DNA from: Leucobacter rhizosphaerae
Lineage (GTDB): Bacteria > Actinomycetota > Actinomycetes > Actinomycetales > Microbacteriaceae
Length of the DNA: 64,000 bases
Direction: 5' to 3'
Assembly (NCBI RefSeq): GCF_022919175.1
Contig: NZ_CP095043.1
Location: 2,604,001-2,668,000, forward strand
Positions 17,849 to 25,843 of this stretch are shown here, piece by piece (within the stretch, counting starts at the first letter, position 1; each line of letters starts with the position of its first letter). The position numbers were made by a program, and so were the translations under genes. The notes beneath the pieces are model-generated. The model had not been told where the DNA came from. It saw only the letters and a program-made list of their open reading frames with translations, and made no database searches.

Positions 17849-19348
17849 CTAGGAGTCCGCCGGCGCCTCCTGCCGGGCGGCGGTTCGGGCCGTCGGCGGG
17901 CGCTTGAGGAAGAACACCGCGACCACCCCGAGGAGCAGCACGATCGCGGGCAGCAGCATCGTCTGCGACATCGCGGTCGCGAACGGTTCGACCACCGGGG
18001 CGGGCAGCGCGTCCCCGCCGAAGCTCCCGGATCCGGCCTCCGCCGCGGCGGGCAGGTTCGACTCCAGGCGGGCCTGCATGAACGCGGCGATCGCGGCCGA
18101 CCCGAGCACCGACCCGATCGTGCGGGTCGTGTTGTAGATCCCGGCGCCCGCACCGGCCTGGCGCGGCGCCAGATTCCGGGTCGCGGTGGTCGCGAGCGGT
18201 CCCCACATGCCCGCGTTGCCCACGCCCATCAGGGCGGAGGGCAGCAGGAACATCCAGATCGGGGTGTCGGCGTTCATCAGCAGCGAGTACCACACGAGCG
18301 AGAGCACGACACACGTGAGCCCGGGCACCAGCAGGAAGCGCGGGTCGATCCGATCCAGCAGCTTGCCCGCGAACGGCGACAGCACACCGGCGCCCACCGC
18401 CATCGGGATCATGAGCAGTGCCGCCTGCGTCGGCGTGAGCCCGCGTGCGAGCTGGATGAAGAACATGAGCGGCAGCGACATGCTCGTCACCGTGAAGCCG
18501 ACGGTGGCGATCCCGAAGTTCGCGATCGAGAAGTTGCGGTCGCGGAAGAGATCGAGCGGCACGAGCGGCTCGCTGCGCGTCTTCGCCTGCTGCCAGATGA
18601 AGAGCCCGAGCACCACGATCCCGGACCCGATCAGTAGCCACACCGAGATCGGCCCCCAGATCACGCCCCAGTCGAACTTCTCGCCCTCCTGCAGGCCGAA
18701 GACGATGAGGAACAGGGCGATCGCGCTCAGCACGACGCCGCCCATGTCGAAGCGGTGCGGGTGGGTCTCGAGGCGCGGCACGAGGATCCAGGCCAGCACG
18801 AACCCGACGATCCCGACCGGGATGTTGACGAAGAAGATCCACTCCCAGCCGAAGCCGTCGACCAGCAGGCCGCCCGCAAGCGGACCGACGAGCATGGCCA
18901 CACCCGAGGTGGCGCCCCACAGGCCCATCGCCGCGCCGCGCTGGTTCGGCGGGAAGGTGCGGGTGATCACGGCCATGGTCTGCGGGGTCATGAGCGCCGC
19001 GCCGAGGCCCTGCAGCGCGCGCATCACGATGAGGGAGGTGAGCGATGTCGAGAGCCCGCAGCCGAGGGAGGCGAGCGTGAAGATCGCGAGGCCGATGAGG
19101 TAGATGGTGCGCGGCCCGAAGCGGTCGCCGAGGCGGCCGGTGATGAGGAGGGGCACGGCGTAGGCGAGGAGATACGCGCTCGTCACCCACACCACGTTGT
19201 CGAGGTTGTTGGTGCTCGGATCGAGTGCGGCTTTGATGGCCGGGTTCGCGACCGACACGATGGTGGTGTCGACGAGGATCATGAAGAAGCCGATGACCAT
19301 CGCCCAGAGGGCGGGCCAGGGGCTTCGGGGGGACGTGGGGGTGCTCAC
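17849..19348 (-). CDS. DHA2-family (EmrB/QacA-type) MFS efflux transporter
   Basis: A 499-residue membrane protein with about 14 predicted helices, the DHA2 drug:H+ antiporter layout. The first helix carries DTTIVSVANPAI (motif D1) and loop 2-3 carries GRLGDRFGPRTIYLIG (motif A). The C-terminal tail after residue 480 is short and polar. It is translationally coupled to the upstream padR gene by a 4-bp overlap, which argues for regulation by the drug-type ligands that PadR proteins sense. The substrate is unknown. Confidence 0.92.
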   Translation of the reverse strand: MSTPTSPRSPWPALWAMVIGFFMILVDTTIVSVANPAIKAALDPSTNNLDNVVWVTSAYLLAYAVPLLITGRLGDRFGPRTIYLIGLAIFTLASLGCGLSTSLTSLIVMRALQGLGAALMTPQTMAVITRTFPPNQRGAAMGLWGATSGVAMLVGPLAGGLLVDGFGWEWIFFVNIPVGIVGFVLAWILVPRLETHPHRFDMGGVVLSAIALFLIVFGLQEGEKFDWGVIWGPISVWLLIGSGIVVLGLFIWQQAKTRSEPLVPLDLFRDRNFSIANFGIATVGFTVTSMSLPLMFFIQLARGLTPTQAALLMIPMAVGAGVLSPFAGKLLDRIDPRFLLVPGLTCVVLSLVWYSLLMNADTPIWMFLLPSALMGVGNAGMWGPLATTATRNLAPRQAGAGAGIYNTTRTIGSVLGSAAIAAFMQARLESNLPAAAEAGSGSFGGDALPAPVVEPFATAMSQTMLLPAIVLLLGVVAVFFLKRPPTARTAARQEAPADS

Positions 19349-19968
19349 AGCTGGGCGGCCTTTCGGAGGAGGGCGTACTGGGCGGGGTCGGAACGACCGT
19401 CATCGCCCCAGGGGATGGGTGCGTTCGACATGCGGTCGAGCAGGGTGTCGCTCCAGCTCAGGTCGGCGTCGAGGAGGGCGAGTTCGCGTTCGAACTCGAT
19501 CAGGAACTGGTCCGGGGTGCCGCGGTCACGGGCGGCGGTGATGCCCTCTCGCAGGGTGTCGAGTTGCACGCGCAGGGCGTCGCGGCGCTGGGTGAGCAGT
19601 GCGGTGGCCGTGTCGAGAGGGATGTTGTGGGCCTCGGCGAGCGCGACGCGGAACGCGGCCGGCCGGTCGGTGCGTGGGAGCTCCTCGATGACCCAGGCGG
19701 GAACCGCGTCGCGGCCGGGCGGGCGGAGGGTGTAACGCGTCCGTTCAGGGCGGTTGCCGTCGCGATCCACGCCCGCCTCGGCGATGTAGCCCTGCGCTTC
19801 GAGCCGCGAGACGGTGTGGTAGACCGAGCCCTTCGTGACCGACACGATGCGGTCCCGACGGCGCTGCTCCATGAGGCGAAGCATCTCGTAGGGGTGCATG
19901 TCGTCCTCGATGAGGAGCGCGAGCACCGTGACGCCGAGGGGCGTGAGGCGCGGGGTGGGGGAGGTCAC
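19345..19968 (-). CDS. PadR family transcriptional regulator
   Basis: A 207-residue regulator: N-terminal PadR winged helix (about residues 8-85, with LALLIEDDMHPYEMLRLM and VTKGSVYHTVSRLEAQGY) and a C-terminal helical dimerisation domain rich in Arg/Glu. The start is GTG 19968. It is the first gene of a two-gene unit with the DHA2 exporter, and a perfect palindrome overlaps its predicted transcription start. That is the usual autorepressor arrangement. Confidence 0.9.
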   Translation of the reverse strand: MTSPTPRLTPLGVTVLALLIEDDMHPYEMLRLMEQRRRDRIVSVTKGSVYHTVSRLEAQGYIAEAGVDRDGNRPERTRYTLRPPGRDAVPAWVIEELPRTDRPAAFRVALAEAHNIPLDTATALLTQRRDALRVQLDTLREGITAARDRGTPDQFLIEFERELALLDADLSWSDTLLDRMSNAPIPWGDDGRSDPAQYALLRKAAQL

Positions 19969-19981
19969 GATCTGGTCCGTT

Positions 19982-20004
19982 CGTACTAGTACGGATGGAC
20001 TATA
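19982..20004 (-). promoter_or_regulatory. padR-exporter promoter with palindromic operator
   Basis: On the minus strand a TATAGT -10 box (20004-19999) is followed by the 12-bp perfect palindrome CGTACTAGTACG (19993-19982), which overlaps the expected transcription start. A repressor bound here would block both padR and the MFS gene. PadR binding is inferred. Confidence 0.6.
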
Positions 20005-20007
20005 TCA

Positions 20008-20086
20008 CTCGGCACGGATCGATCGACGCCGGATCAGGACGCCGGGTGGGTCGGTATCGTGCCGGGCGTGTCGGCGGTGTGCCGAG
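20008..20086. repeat. Intergenic inverted repeat with extra arm copy (element H)
   Basis: Arms CTCGGCAC (20008-20015) and GTGCCGAG (20079-20086), with an internal GTGCCG copy in right-arm orientation at about 20059-20064. It lies between the end of the amine-oxidase gene and the padR promoter. The arms are short, so this is a weaker member of the family. Confidence 0.5.
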
Positions 20087-20090
20087 CGGG

Positions 20091-21233
20091 TCAGTGCGCG
20101 GCGAGGCGGAACGGCTCGGGCGTGAACGCGATCCCCTGCACCGCATCGGCGAGGACCCGACCGACGGCGGGAGCGAACTTGAACCCGTGCCCCGAGAATC
20201 CCGCGGCGACCGTGATGGGGCCGACGCGGTCGAGCACAAACCGGCCGTCCGCGGTCGAGGTGTAGGTGCAGCTGATCTCGTCGGCGGTGTCGGGATCCAG
20301 CCCCGGGAACCACTCGGCGACGTAGGCCCGGAGTGCGTCGCGCGCCAGGTCGCTCGCGCGGAACCGGCGCGCGTCGGGATCCACCTCGTCGCCCGCCATG
20401 TGGAAGCCGACTTTGACCCCTTCGCCCGGAGTGAGCATGCCGTAGACGTTGGTGCGGCCAGGCTCGGTCGAGGCCGTCGCGAAGTGGTTGAAGGAGGGCC
20501 ACCAGGACTCCCCGCCGGGTTCGACGAGCGTCGGCCTGACCTGGAAGTGGGCGGGGTGCTCCTCGGTGACGGTGAGGGGCGGCAGCTCCACGAGGCCGGT
20601 GAGCAGCTCCCGCGACCAGGCGCCCGCGGCGACCACTGCGCCGCTCGCCGAGAACGAGAGTTCGGCGCCGTCGGGATCCGTCGCGCGCACTTCCACCCCG
20701 CCGTCGACGACGGAGAGTGCCGTGACGCGGTGGCCGAAGCGGAGGTCGGCCCCGAACGCGCGCGCCTCCGCGGCGAACACCTCGAGGGCGGTGGCGGCGT
20801 GGATGCGGCCGGCGTCGCGGTTCGCGAGCACCGTCCCTTCGAAGCGCATGCCCGGCCAGCGGGACGCGGCCTCCTCGGCCGACAGCAGCTCGGCCGCGGC
20901 GCCCCGTGCCTGCAGGGCTGCGTACGAGCCGGCGATCGCGTCGGGATCGCCGTGGCTCACGAGGCCGCAGAGCGTCAGCAGCCGTTCGCCGGACCGCTCC
21001 TCCAGCTCCTGCCAGGCCTGCAGCGCCTCATCGTAGAGGTCGAGGTAGAACGGCTCGCCGTAGGCGTTGTTCATGTTGCGGGTGGCGCCGTGGGAGGCGC
21101 CGCGGGTGTGCCCGGGGGCGAAGCGCTCGAGCAGGAGCACGCGCTGGCCGCGCCGGGCGAGGTTCCACGCCGTGGACAGACCAATGACGCCACCCCCGAC
21201 GATGATCGTGTCGACCTGCGCGGCGCGGCTCAT
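20091..21233 (-). CDS. FAD-dependent amine oxidase (MSOX/SolA-like)
   Basis: A 380-residue DAO-family flavoenzyme. The Rossmann motif IIVGGGVIGLSTAW is near residue 10, and the FAD contact region RGASHGATRN near 44 is typical of monomeric sarcosine or N-methyltryptophan oxidase. A cysteine in DEISCTYTST near residue 315 matches the position of covalent FAD attachment in MSOX. It likely oxidises a secondary amino acid, releasing formaldehyde and peroxide, but the substrate is not readable. ATG 21233 lies 5 nt after the DUF4229 stop, so the two form an operon. Confidence 0.85.
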   Translation of the reverse strand: MSRAAQVDTIIVGGGVIGLSTAWNLARRGQRVLLLERFAPGHTRGASHGATRNMNNAYGEPFYLDLYDEALQAWQELEERSGERLLTLCGLVSHGDPDAIAGSYAALQARGAAAELLSAEEAASRWPGMRFEGTVLANRDAGRIHAATALEVFAAEARAFGADLRFGHRVTALSVVDGGVEVRATDPDGAELSFSASGAVVAAGAWSRELLTGLVELPPLTVTEEHPAHFQVRPTLVEPGGESWWPSFNHFATASTEPGRTNVYGMLTPGEGVKVGFHMAGDEVDPDARRFRASDLARDALRAYVAEWFPGLDPDTADEISCTYTSTADGRFVLDRVGPITVAAGFSGHGFKFAPAVGRVLADAVQGIAFTPEPFRLAAH

Positions 21234-21238
21234 GCGGG

Positions 21239-21559
21239 TCAGCCGCGCTCGGCGTCGGGTGCGGAGGGCCGGTTCGTCTCCGACGGCTGAACGTCGGTTC
21301 CCTCGGCCTCCTCGACGGCCTCGTCCTCGACGATGTCGTCGGCCGTGCGATCCCGATTGCGCCAGTCGTAGATGCTCTCCGATGCGGTCGCTCGCGGACG
21401 CGACAGGAAGATGATCGAGAGTGAGACCCCGATGAGCGCCGCGAAGATGGCGGCGAGCCACGGCCAGATGCCCAGGACGTAGAGCAGAGCGAACGGGATC
21501 GCGAAGAACAGCAGTCGCAGAACGGAGTACACGATCCAGGCAGTGCGGGGGTTGGTCAC
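21239..21559 (-). CDS. DUF4229 membrane protein
   Basis: A 106-residue protein with two hydrophobic helices in its first 55 residues (AWIVYSVLRLLFFAIPFALL and GIWPWLAAIFAALIGVSLSI), a basic loop, then an acidic Asp/Glu-rich tail. GTG 21559 was chosen because DUF4229 proteins start just before this helix and a TAGAGT box lies 7 nt upstream. The longer open frame to 21676 would put the promoter inside the gene. DUF4229 genes commonly accompany actinobacterial men genes; the function is unknown. Confidence 0.8.
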   Translation of the reverse strand: MTNPRTAWIVYSVLRLLFFAIPFALLYVLGIWPWLAAIFAALIGVSLSIIFLSRPRATASESIYDWRNRDRTADDIVEDEAVEEAEGTDVQPSETNRPSAPDAERG

Positions 21560-21566
21560 GGGTGCC

Positions 21567-21572
21567 ACTCTA
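21567..21572 (-). promoter_or_regulatory. -10 box of leaderless DUF4229 promoter
   Basis: TAGAGT on the minus strand is followed by 7 nt and the GTG start. Confidence 0.55.
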
Positions 21573-21642
21573 CCCGGCCCGTCTGAGCCGCTCCGGAGTG
21601 TGACGCCCCGCGATCCCGCGCTCACGACGCCCCGCCCTCTGC

Positions 21643-21698
21643 CGAGTGAACGCACGTGCACCGCCTGCGTGTTCACAAGGTGCTTGAGCGTTCACTCG
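21643..21698. repeat. Intergenic inverted repeat with extra arm copy (element D)
   Basis: Perfect 11-bp arms CGAGTGAACGC (21643-21653) and GCGTTCACTCG (21688-21698). A third copy in right-arm orientation (GCGTGTTCAC, 21667-21676) lies inside. The element sits between divergent promoters. Confidence 0.75.
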
Positions 21699-21702
21699 TG
21701 CA

Positions 21703-21730
21703 GGGGTGCGGGGGTGCGGGGGTGCACGGG
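21703..21730 (+). other. Potential G-quadruplex motif
   Basis: Four G-runs (GGGG 21703-21706, GGGGG 21710-21714, GGGGG 21718-21722, GGG 21728-21730) with loops of 3, 3 and 5 nt fit the canonical quadruplex pattern on the plus strand. It lies in the divergent spacer upstream of the PLDc_N-menD unit. Confidence 0.5.
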
Positions 21731-21808
21731 CCGAAGGGCCCAGGGGTGCGCCCCACCCAGAGTGCGAGCAGCCCCCCCCAGTCTCCGGGAGGGTCCAGGA
21801 GTGCGCGG

Positions 21809-21814
21809 TAGCAT
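21809..21814 (+). promoter_or_regulatory. -10 box of leaderless PLDc_N-menD promoter
   Basis: TAGCAT is followed by 6 nt and ATG 21821. menD overlaps the first gene, so this promoter would drive both. Confidence 0.6.
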
Positions 21815-21820
21815 GGATCC

Positions 21821-22408
21821 ATGGTGCGATTCTTGATTATCGGGATCGTCATCGCCGTTGCCTTCACGTTGTACGCGCTGGTCGACGCGGCGATGACGGA
21901 CGGCTCACGTGCGCGCGGGGTGAGCAAGCCGGTCTGGGTCGTGGTGATCGTGCTGCTGCCAGTGATCGGTGGCATTCTGTGGTTCCTCATCGGCAAGGGC
22001 GCGACCCCGGCGAAGCGACCGCAGGCACCGGACGACGACCCCCGGTTCACCGGGACGCGGATGTCACCGGTCGACCTGGACGTCCACATGCGCGACCTCG
22101 AGGATCGCCTGCGCGAACTCGACGACGAGGTGTTCCCGGGTGAGCCCGATGAGCCCCGTGGATCTGCGCAGCCCGGCGCATCGGGCGGATCCGCCGCGAG
22201 CGATGCTGACGGTCGTTCGGGCTCGGGCTCGGGCTCGGGCTCGGGCACCGGGTCGAGCTCGGCATCGAGCACCGGCCCGGGTGCACCGGAATCGACGTCT
22301 TCGGGTGCGACGGATCGACCAGAGCCGAAGCGGCAGAGCGGCGCGGACGAGAGCGCGTCGGACGCCGAGACGACGGCTGATGGCGACTCCGGCGCGACGC
22401 AGAAGTGA
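21821..22408 (+). CDS. PLDc_N (phospholipase D N-terminal) domain membrane protein
   Basis: A 195-residue protein. Residues 1-60 are two membrane helices around a short basic loop (FLIIGIVIAVAFTLYALVD and VWVVVIVLLPVIGGILWFLI), the PLDc_N module without any phospholipase catalytic domain. A short acidic segment follows, then a low-complexity Gly/Ser/Ala tail from about residue 110, partly encoded by four GGGCTC hexamers at about 22219-22242. The gene overlaps menD as GTGA. Its role is unknown; its place ahead of menD is typical of actinobacteria. Confidence 0.8.
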   Translation: MVRFLIIGIVIAVAFTLYALVDAAMTDGSRARGVSKPVWVVVIVLLPVIGGILWFLIGKGATPAKRPQAPDDDPRFTGTRMSPVDLDVHMRDLEDRLRELDDEVFPGEPDEPRGSAQPGASGGSAASDADGRSGSGSGSGSGTGSSSASSTGPGAPESTSSGATDRPEPKRQSGADESASDAETTADGDSGATQK

Positions 22409-24243
22409 CGCGGCAGCCGAGTGATCGACGCGCGCACGTGACCGACTCTGACGTGACGGACCCTGACGTGACGGCCACCGGCCCGGCCCCGGCCTCCATC
22501 TTCGCCGTCGAACTCCTCGCCGAACTGATCCGGCGCGGGGTGCGCGACGTGGTCGTGTGCCCCGGATCGCGTTCGCAGGCGCTCGCGCTCGCCGCCGCCG
22601 CCGCGGAGCACGCCGGAGCGATCCGCCTGCACGTGCGTCTCGACGAGCGATCGGCCGGATTCTTCGCCCTGGGCGTTGCACGTGAAACCGGCATGCCGGC
22701 GCCCGTCGTCGTCACGAGCGGCACGGCGGTCGCGAACCTCCTGCCCGCGGCGCTCGAAGCGCACGAGGGGCGGGTGCCGCTGATCCTCCTCACCGCGGAT
22801 CGGCCCGAGGAACTGCGCGGGATCCGCAGCAACCAGACCACCGCGCAGGCGGGGCTCTTCGCCTCGATCGCTCGCCGGGTGCTCGACGTGCCGGCGCCGG
22901 AACTCGGGCCGGACGGGGATCTCCGCCGCGATGCCGATCGGGATCCCGGCCGCCTCGCCGCCGACGCGCTCGCCGCCGCGATCGGATCGCCGGGGGGTGC
23001 GCCCGCAGGGCCGGTGCAGCTCAATCTCGCGTTCCGTGAGCCGCTCTCGGGCACCGCGGGGTTCGACGCGATGATCGCGGCGGGATTCGAGGCCGCAGCC
23101 GAGGAAGCGGCAGACCTGGCAGCCGCGCCCACCGAACAACCCCAACCCCCGACCTCCGATGACTTCCAGCTCAGCGGCGACACCCTCGCGGTGGTCATCG
23201 CGGGTGAAGGATCCGGATCCGACGCCGAGGCGTTCGCGCACGCAGCCGGGATCCCGCTCCTCGCGGAAGTGGTGAGCGGAGCCCGGTTCGGCCGCGAGTC
23301 CATCACCGCCTACGCCACGCTGCTCGACGATCCTCAGCTCGGCGGCCTGATCGAGCAGGCGATCGTGTTCGGTCACCCCACCCTCACCCGTCAGGTGCCG
23401 AGCCTGCTCCGTCGTGAGGATGTCGACGTGGTGGTCGTCGATCCGCACCGCGACACCGACCATTTCACCCCCGACAGGTCCGCCCGGGTTGTCCGATCGG
23501 CGCACGTCGCCGCGGAGCACGATCCCCGCGCGCTGCGGCGGTGGCTCGGCGCGTGGGTCGTGGCCGACCGCGAGTTGCAGCGGGATCGCACGACCCTGCA
23601 CGAACCCGACCTCGAAGCGGCGCGCGCCACGGGGTACAAGGAGCGCAATGCCTACGCGCGCGCCGAGGTGGCCACGCTGCGCGAACCGATCTCGCGAGAA
23701 CTGCTCGTGGAGAGCGTGTGGCGCGCCACCTGGCCCCACGACCGGATCGTGCTCGCGGCCTCGCGCCTCGTGCGGGTGCTCGACGGCCTCGCTCCCGCGC
23801 GGCGCCTCGAGGTGCGATCGAATCGGGGCCTCGCCGGCATCGACGGTACGGTCGCGACGGCGCTCGGCATCGCGTCGGCGAGTCAGTCGGCGGCGGATCC
23901 CGGCCGCGCTGCCGGAACGACTCGCGTGCTGCTCGGCGACCTCGCGCTGCTGCACGATGCCGGGTCGCTGCTGCTCACCGAGGGGGAGGAGCGGCCGAGG
24001 ATCCAGCTCTTCGTCGGCAACGACGGCGGCGGCACGATCTTCGACGGGCTCGAGGTCGCGGGGTCGACGGCGGCGGAGGCGTTCGATCGGGTCATGCTCA
24101 CTCCGCAGCGGGTCGACGTCGCGGCGCTGGCGGCGAGCTACGGTTGGGAGTTCCTCCGGGTCGAGACCCGTGGGGAGCTCGAGCGGCTGCTCACCGCGCC
24201 CGTCACCGGCCCCACACTCGTCGAGGTGCCGCTGGAGCGCTGA
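22405..24243 (+). CDS. menD: SEPHCHC synthase (2-succinyl-5-enolpyruvyl-6-hydroxy-3-cyclohexene-1-carboxylate synthase)
   Basis: A 612-residue thiamine-diphosphate enzyme that joins isochorismate and 2-oxoglutarate, the first committed menaquinone step. Conserved blocks are VVCPGSRSQALALAAAAAEH, SGTAVANLLPAALEAH, TADRPEELRGIRSNQTT, the diphosphate region SNRGLAGIDGTVATALGI and LLGDLALLHDAGSLLL. GTG 22405 overlaps the upstream stop. GTG codons further in (for example 22438) are possible alternatives, since the first 25 residues are non-conserved and repetitive. It is convergent with menF, with only 10 bp between the stops. Confidence 0.95.
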   Translation: MTRQPSDRRAHVTDSDVTDPDVTATGPAPASIFAVELLAELIRRGVRDVVVCPGSRSQALALAAAAAEHAGAIRLHVRLDERSAGFFALGVARETGMPAPVVVTSGTAVANLLPAALEAHEGRVPLILLTADRPEELRGIRSNQTTAQAGLFASIARRVLDVPAPELGPDGDLRRDADRDPGRLAADALAAAIGSPGGAPAGPVQLNLAFREPLSGTAGFDAMIAAGFEAAAEEAADLAAAPTEQPQPPTSDDFQLSGDTLAVVIAGEGSGSDAEAFAHAAGIPLLAEVVSGARFGRESITAYATLLDDPQLGGLIEQAIVFGHPTLTRQVPSLLRREDVDVVVVDPHRDTDHFTPDRSARVVRSAHVAAEHDPRALRRWLGAWVVADRELQRDRTTLHEPDLEAARATGYKERNAYARAEVATLREPISRELLVESVWRATWPHDRIVLAASRLVRVLDGLAPARRLEVRSNRGLAGIDGTVATALGIASASQSAADPGRAAGTTRVLLGDLALLHDAGSLLLTEGEERPRIQLFVGNDGGGTIFDGLEVAGSTAAEAFDRVMLTPQRVDVAALAASYGWEFLRVETRGELERLLTAPVTGPTLVEVPLER

Positions 24244-24253
24244 CGGGGTGCCC

Positions 24254-25651
24254 TTAGCGGGCGAAGGCCTCCGTGATCGGGCGGAACTTCGAGTCCGTCT
24301 CGCCGAGTTCGTGCGCGGGATCGGATCCCGCCACGATCCCCCCGCCCGCGCTCGCGGTGACGGTCCGCCCCTCCGGGAGATCCGGACCCACCTGCGCGCA
24401 CCGCAGCGCGATGACCCACTCCCCGTCGCCCTCGGCGTCGATCCACCCGACCGCACCCGAGTACCGGCCGCGGTCGAACGGCTCGAGCTCGGCGATCGCC
24501 GCGACGGCCCCGGCGGTCGGGGTGCCCGCGACCGCCGCGGTCGGGTGCAGGGCGTCCACGAGCTCCAGCGCGGAGCTCTGCTCGCCGAGCGAGGCGCCGA
24601 GATCGGTCGCGAGGTGCCAGACGTTCGGGAGCTGGAGCGGGAAGGGCTCCTCGCTCGTCCGAAGGTCGCGCACGTGCGGTGAGAGTGCTGTGACCACGCT
24701 CTGCACCGCGAAGTCGTGCTCGTGCTGCTCTTTCGCGCTCGTGAGGAGCTCGTCGCGCGCCTGGGCGTCGCGCTGCTCGGACTCGGGGTGACGCGCGCGG
24801 GTGCCGGCGAGCACCCGGGCCGACACCGCCCCGTCGGTCGCGCGGATGAGCGTCTCCGGGCTCGCGCCGATCAGGCCGTCGACGGCGAACGTCCAGCAGT
24901 CGAGGTAGCGATCCGCGAGCCGGGTGAGCGGGAACCGGAGGTCGGATCCCGGATCGATGCGACCGGTCAGTTGCCGTGCGAGCACGATCTTCTCGACGCC
25001 GCCCGCGGCGATGCGGTCGGCGGCCTCGTTGACCCCGGTGAGGTAGGCGGCGACGGGATCGGCGCCGTCGGCCGACGGGGAGAGGGCGACCCCCGGCCAG
25101 GGGCCGTGCGGCGCGGCGTCGGGAAGCGCGGGCTCAGTGCGGGGCGCATGTTCGCCCGAGTCGGGACCGGAGTCGGAACCGGTGCTGGTGCCGGTGCTGG
25201 TGCTGGTGCTGGTGCTGGTGCCGGTGCCGGTGTGAGCGATTTCGGTGGTTGTTGCCGAGCCGTCGAGCACATCGGTGTGAGCGATTTCCGTGATCCACGC
25301 GGATCCCCGATGCCGCGCGACGAGCAGCCGGGGCACGATGAGTACACTCTCGGCCGTGCTGTCGTCATCGAACGCGAAGGTGCCGAGGGCGATGAGGCCG
25401 GTGCCCGGCATGCGGACGGGGTCGTCGATCTCCGCGGCGGCTGCGATCGCGCGCCAGGCTCGTGCCGCATCCCGGATCCGTGTTGGACCGCTGAAGTGGA
25501 GCCGCAGGGTCTCGCCGATCCCGACGCAGCCGCGGTCGCCACGGGTCCAGAGCAGGGGCTCGGACGGATCGGCGAGCGAGATGAGGTCCGGGGTCTCGGC
25601 GAGGGGTCTGGTCACCGCTCGGAGAGCAGGCACCTCGGGATCGCTGGACAC
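24254..25651 (-). CDS. menF: Isochorismate synthase
   Basis: A 465-residue chorismate-binding enzyme feeding MenD. The catalytic half carries VLAGTRARH, SAKEQHEHDFAVQSV, ALHPTAAVAGTPTAGAV and the FDRGRYSGAVGWID block. The middle of the N-terminal half has an unusual insertion: a Thr/Gly/Ser run encoded by about eight GGTGCY hexamers (25181-25228), next to a duplicated TEIAHT segment. GTG 25651 is preferred over ATG 25657 because the TAGATT box ends directly at that ATG, while the GTG is 6 nt downstream, the spacing used elsewhere here. Confidence 0.92.
   Translation of the reverse strand: MSSDPEVPALRAVTRPLAETPDLISLADPSEPLLWTRGDRGCVGIGETLRLHFSGPTRIRDAARAWRAIAAAAEIDDPVRMPGTGLIALGTFAFDDDSTAESVLIVPRLLVARHRGSAWITEIAHTDVLDGSATTTEIAHTGTGTSTSTSTSTGTSTGSDSGPDSGEHAPRTEPALPDAAPHGPWPGVALSPSADGADPVAAYLTGVNEAADRIAAGGVEKIVLARQLTGRIDPGSDLRFPLTRLADRYLDCWTFAVDGLIGASPETLIRATDGAVSARVLAGTRARHPESEQRDAQARDELLTSAKEQHEHDFAVQSVVTALSPHVRDLRTSEEPFPLQLPNVWHLATDLGASLGEQSSALELVDALHPTAAVAGTPTAGAVAAIAELEPFDRGRYSGAVGWIDAEGDGEWVIALRCAQVGPDLPEGRTVTASAGGGIVAGSDPAHELGETDSKFRPITEAFAR
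25181..25228. repeat. In-frame hexanucleotide repeat inside menF
   Basis: Eight GGTGCT/GGTGCC units encode the Ser/Thr-Gly-type low-complexity insertion of isochorismate synthase. Length changes would stay in frame, adding or removing two residues per unit. Confidence 0.8.
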
Positions 25652-25657
25652 TCCCAT

Positions 25658-25663
25658 AATCTA
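25658..25663 (-). promoter_or_regulatory. -10 box of leaderless menF promoter
   Basis: TAGATT on the minus strand is followed by ATGGGA and GTG. It defines the probable start codon of menF. Confidence 0.55.
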
Positions 25664-25719
25664 CCGCTCCGCGCTGAGTGCTGCCGACGCGGGGTCGGCC
25701 CCGGGATCCGGATCCCGAA

Positions 25720-25800
25720 CCGTCATTCGGATATGGGCCGTCATGCGGATGGAAACGCCCGGTTACATCCGCATGAGCGCTCAGATCCGCATGACGGCCC
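25720..25800. repeat. Intergenic inverted repeat with four arm copies (element E)
   Basis: Perfect 16-bp arms GGGCCGTCATGCGGAT (25735-25750) and ATCCGCATGACGGCCC (25785-25800). A second left-type copy (CCGTCATTCGGAT, 25720-25732) and a second right-type copy (ATCCGCATGA, from about 25767) give four copies. It lies between the potC end and the menF promoter. Confidence 0.8.
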
Positions 25801-25843
25801 GCACCCGCTCAGCCAGCAGCCCCCAGCCCCTCAGCCCCCAGCC

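Noticed and set aside
21673..24456. A 927-residue minus-strand frame over the PLDc_N and menD genes
   Set aside because: It is antisense to clear PLDc_N and menD coding sequence, spans their promoter region, and shows only repetitive Arg/Gly/Pro sequence.
25755..25800. CRISPR-like repeats near element E and near 6.8 kb
   Set aside because: The copies are in opposite orientations or only 16 bp apart, with no uniform spacers, no leader and no cas genes.
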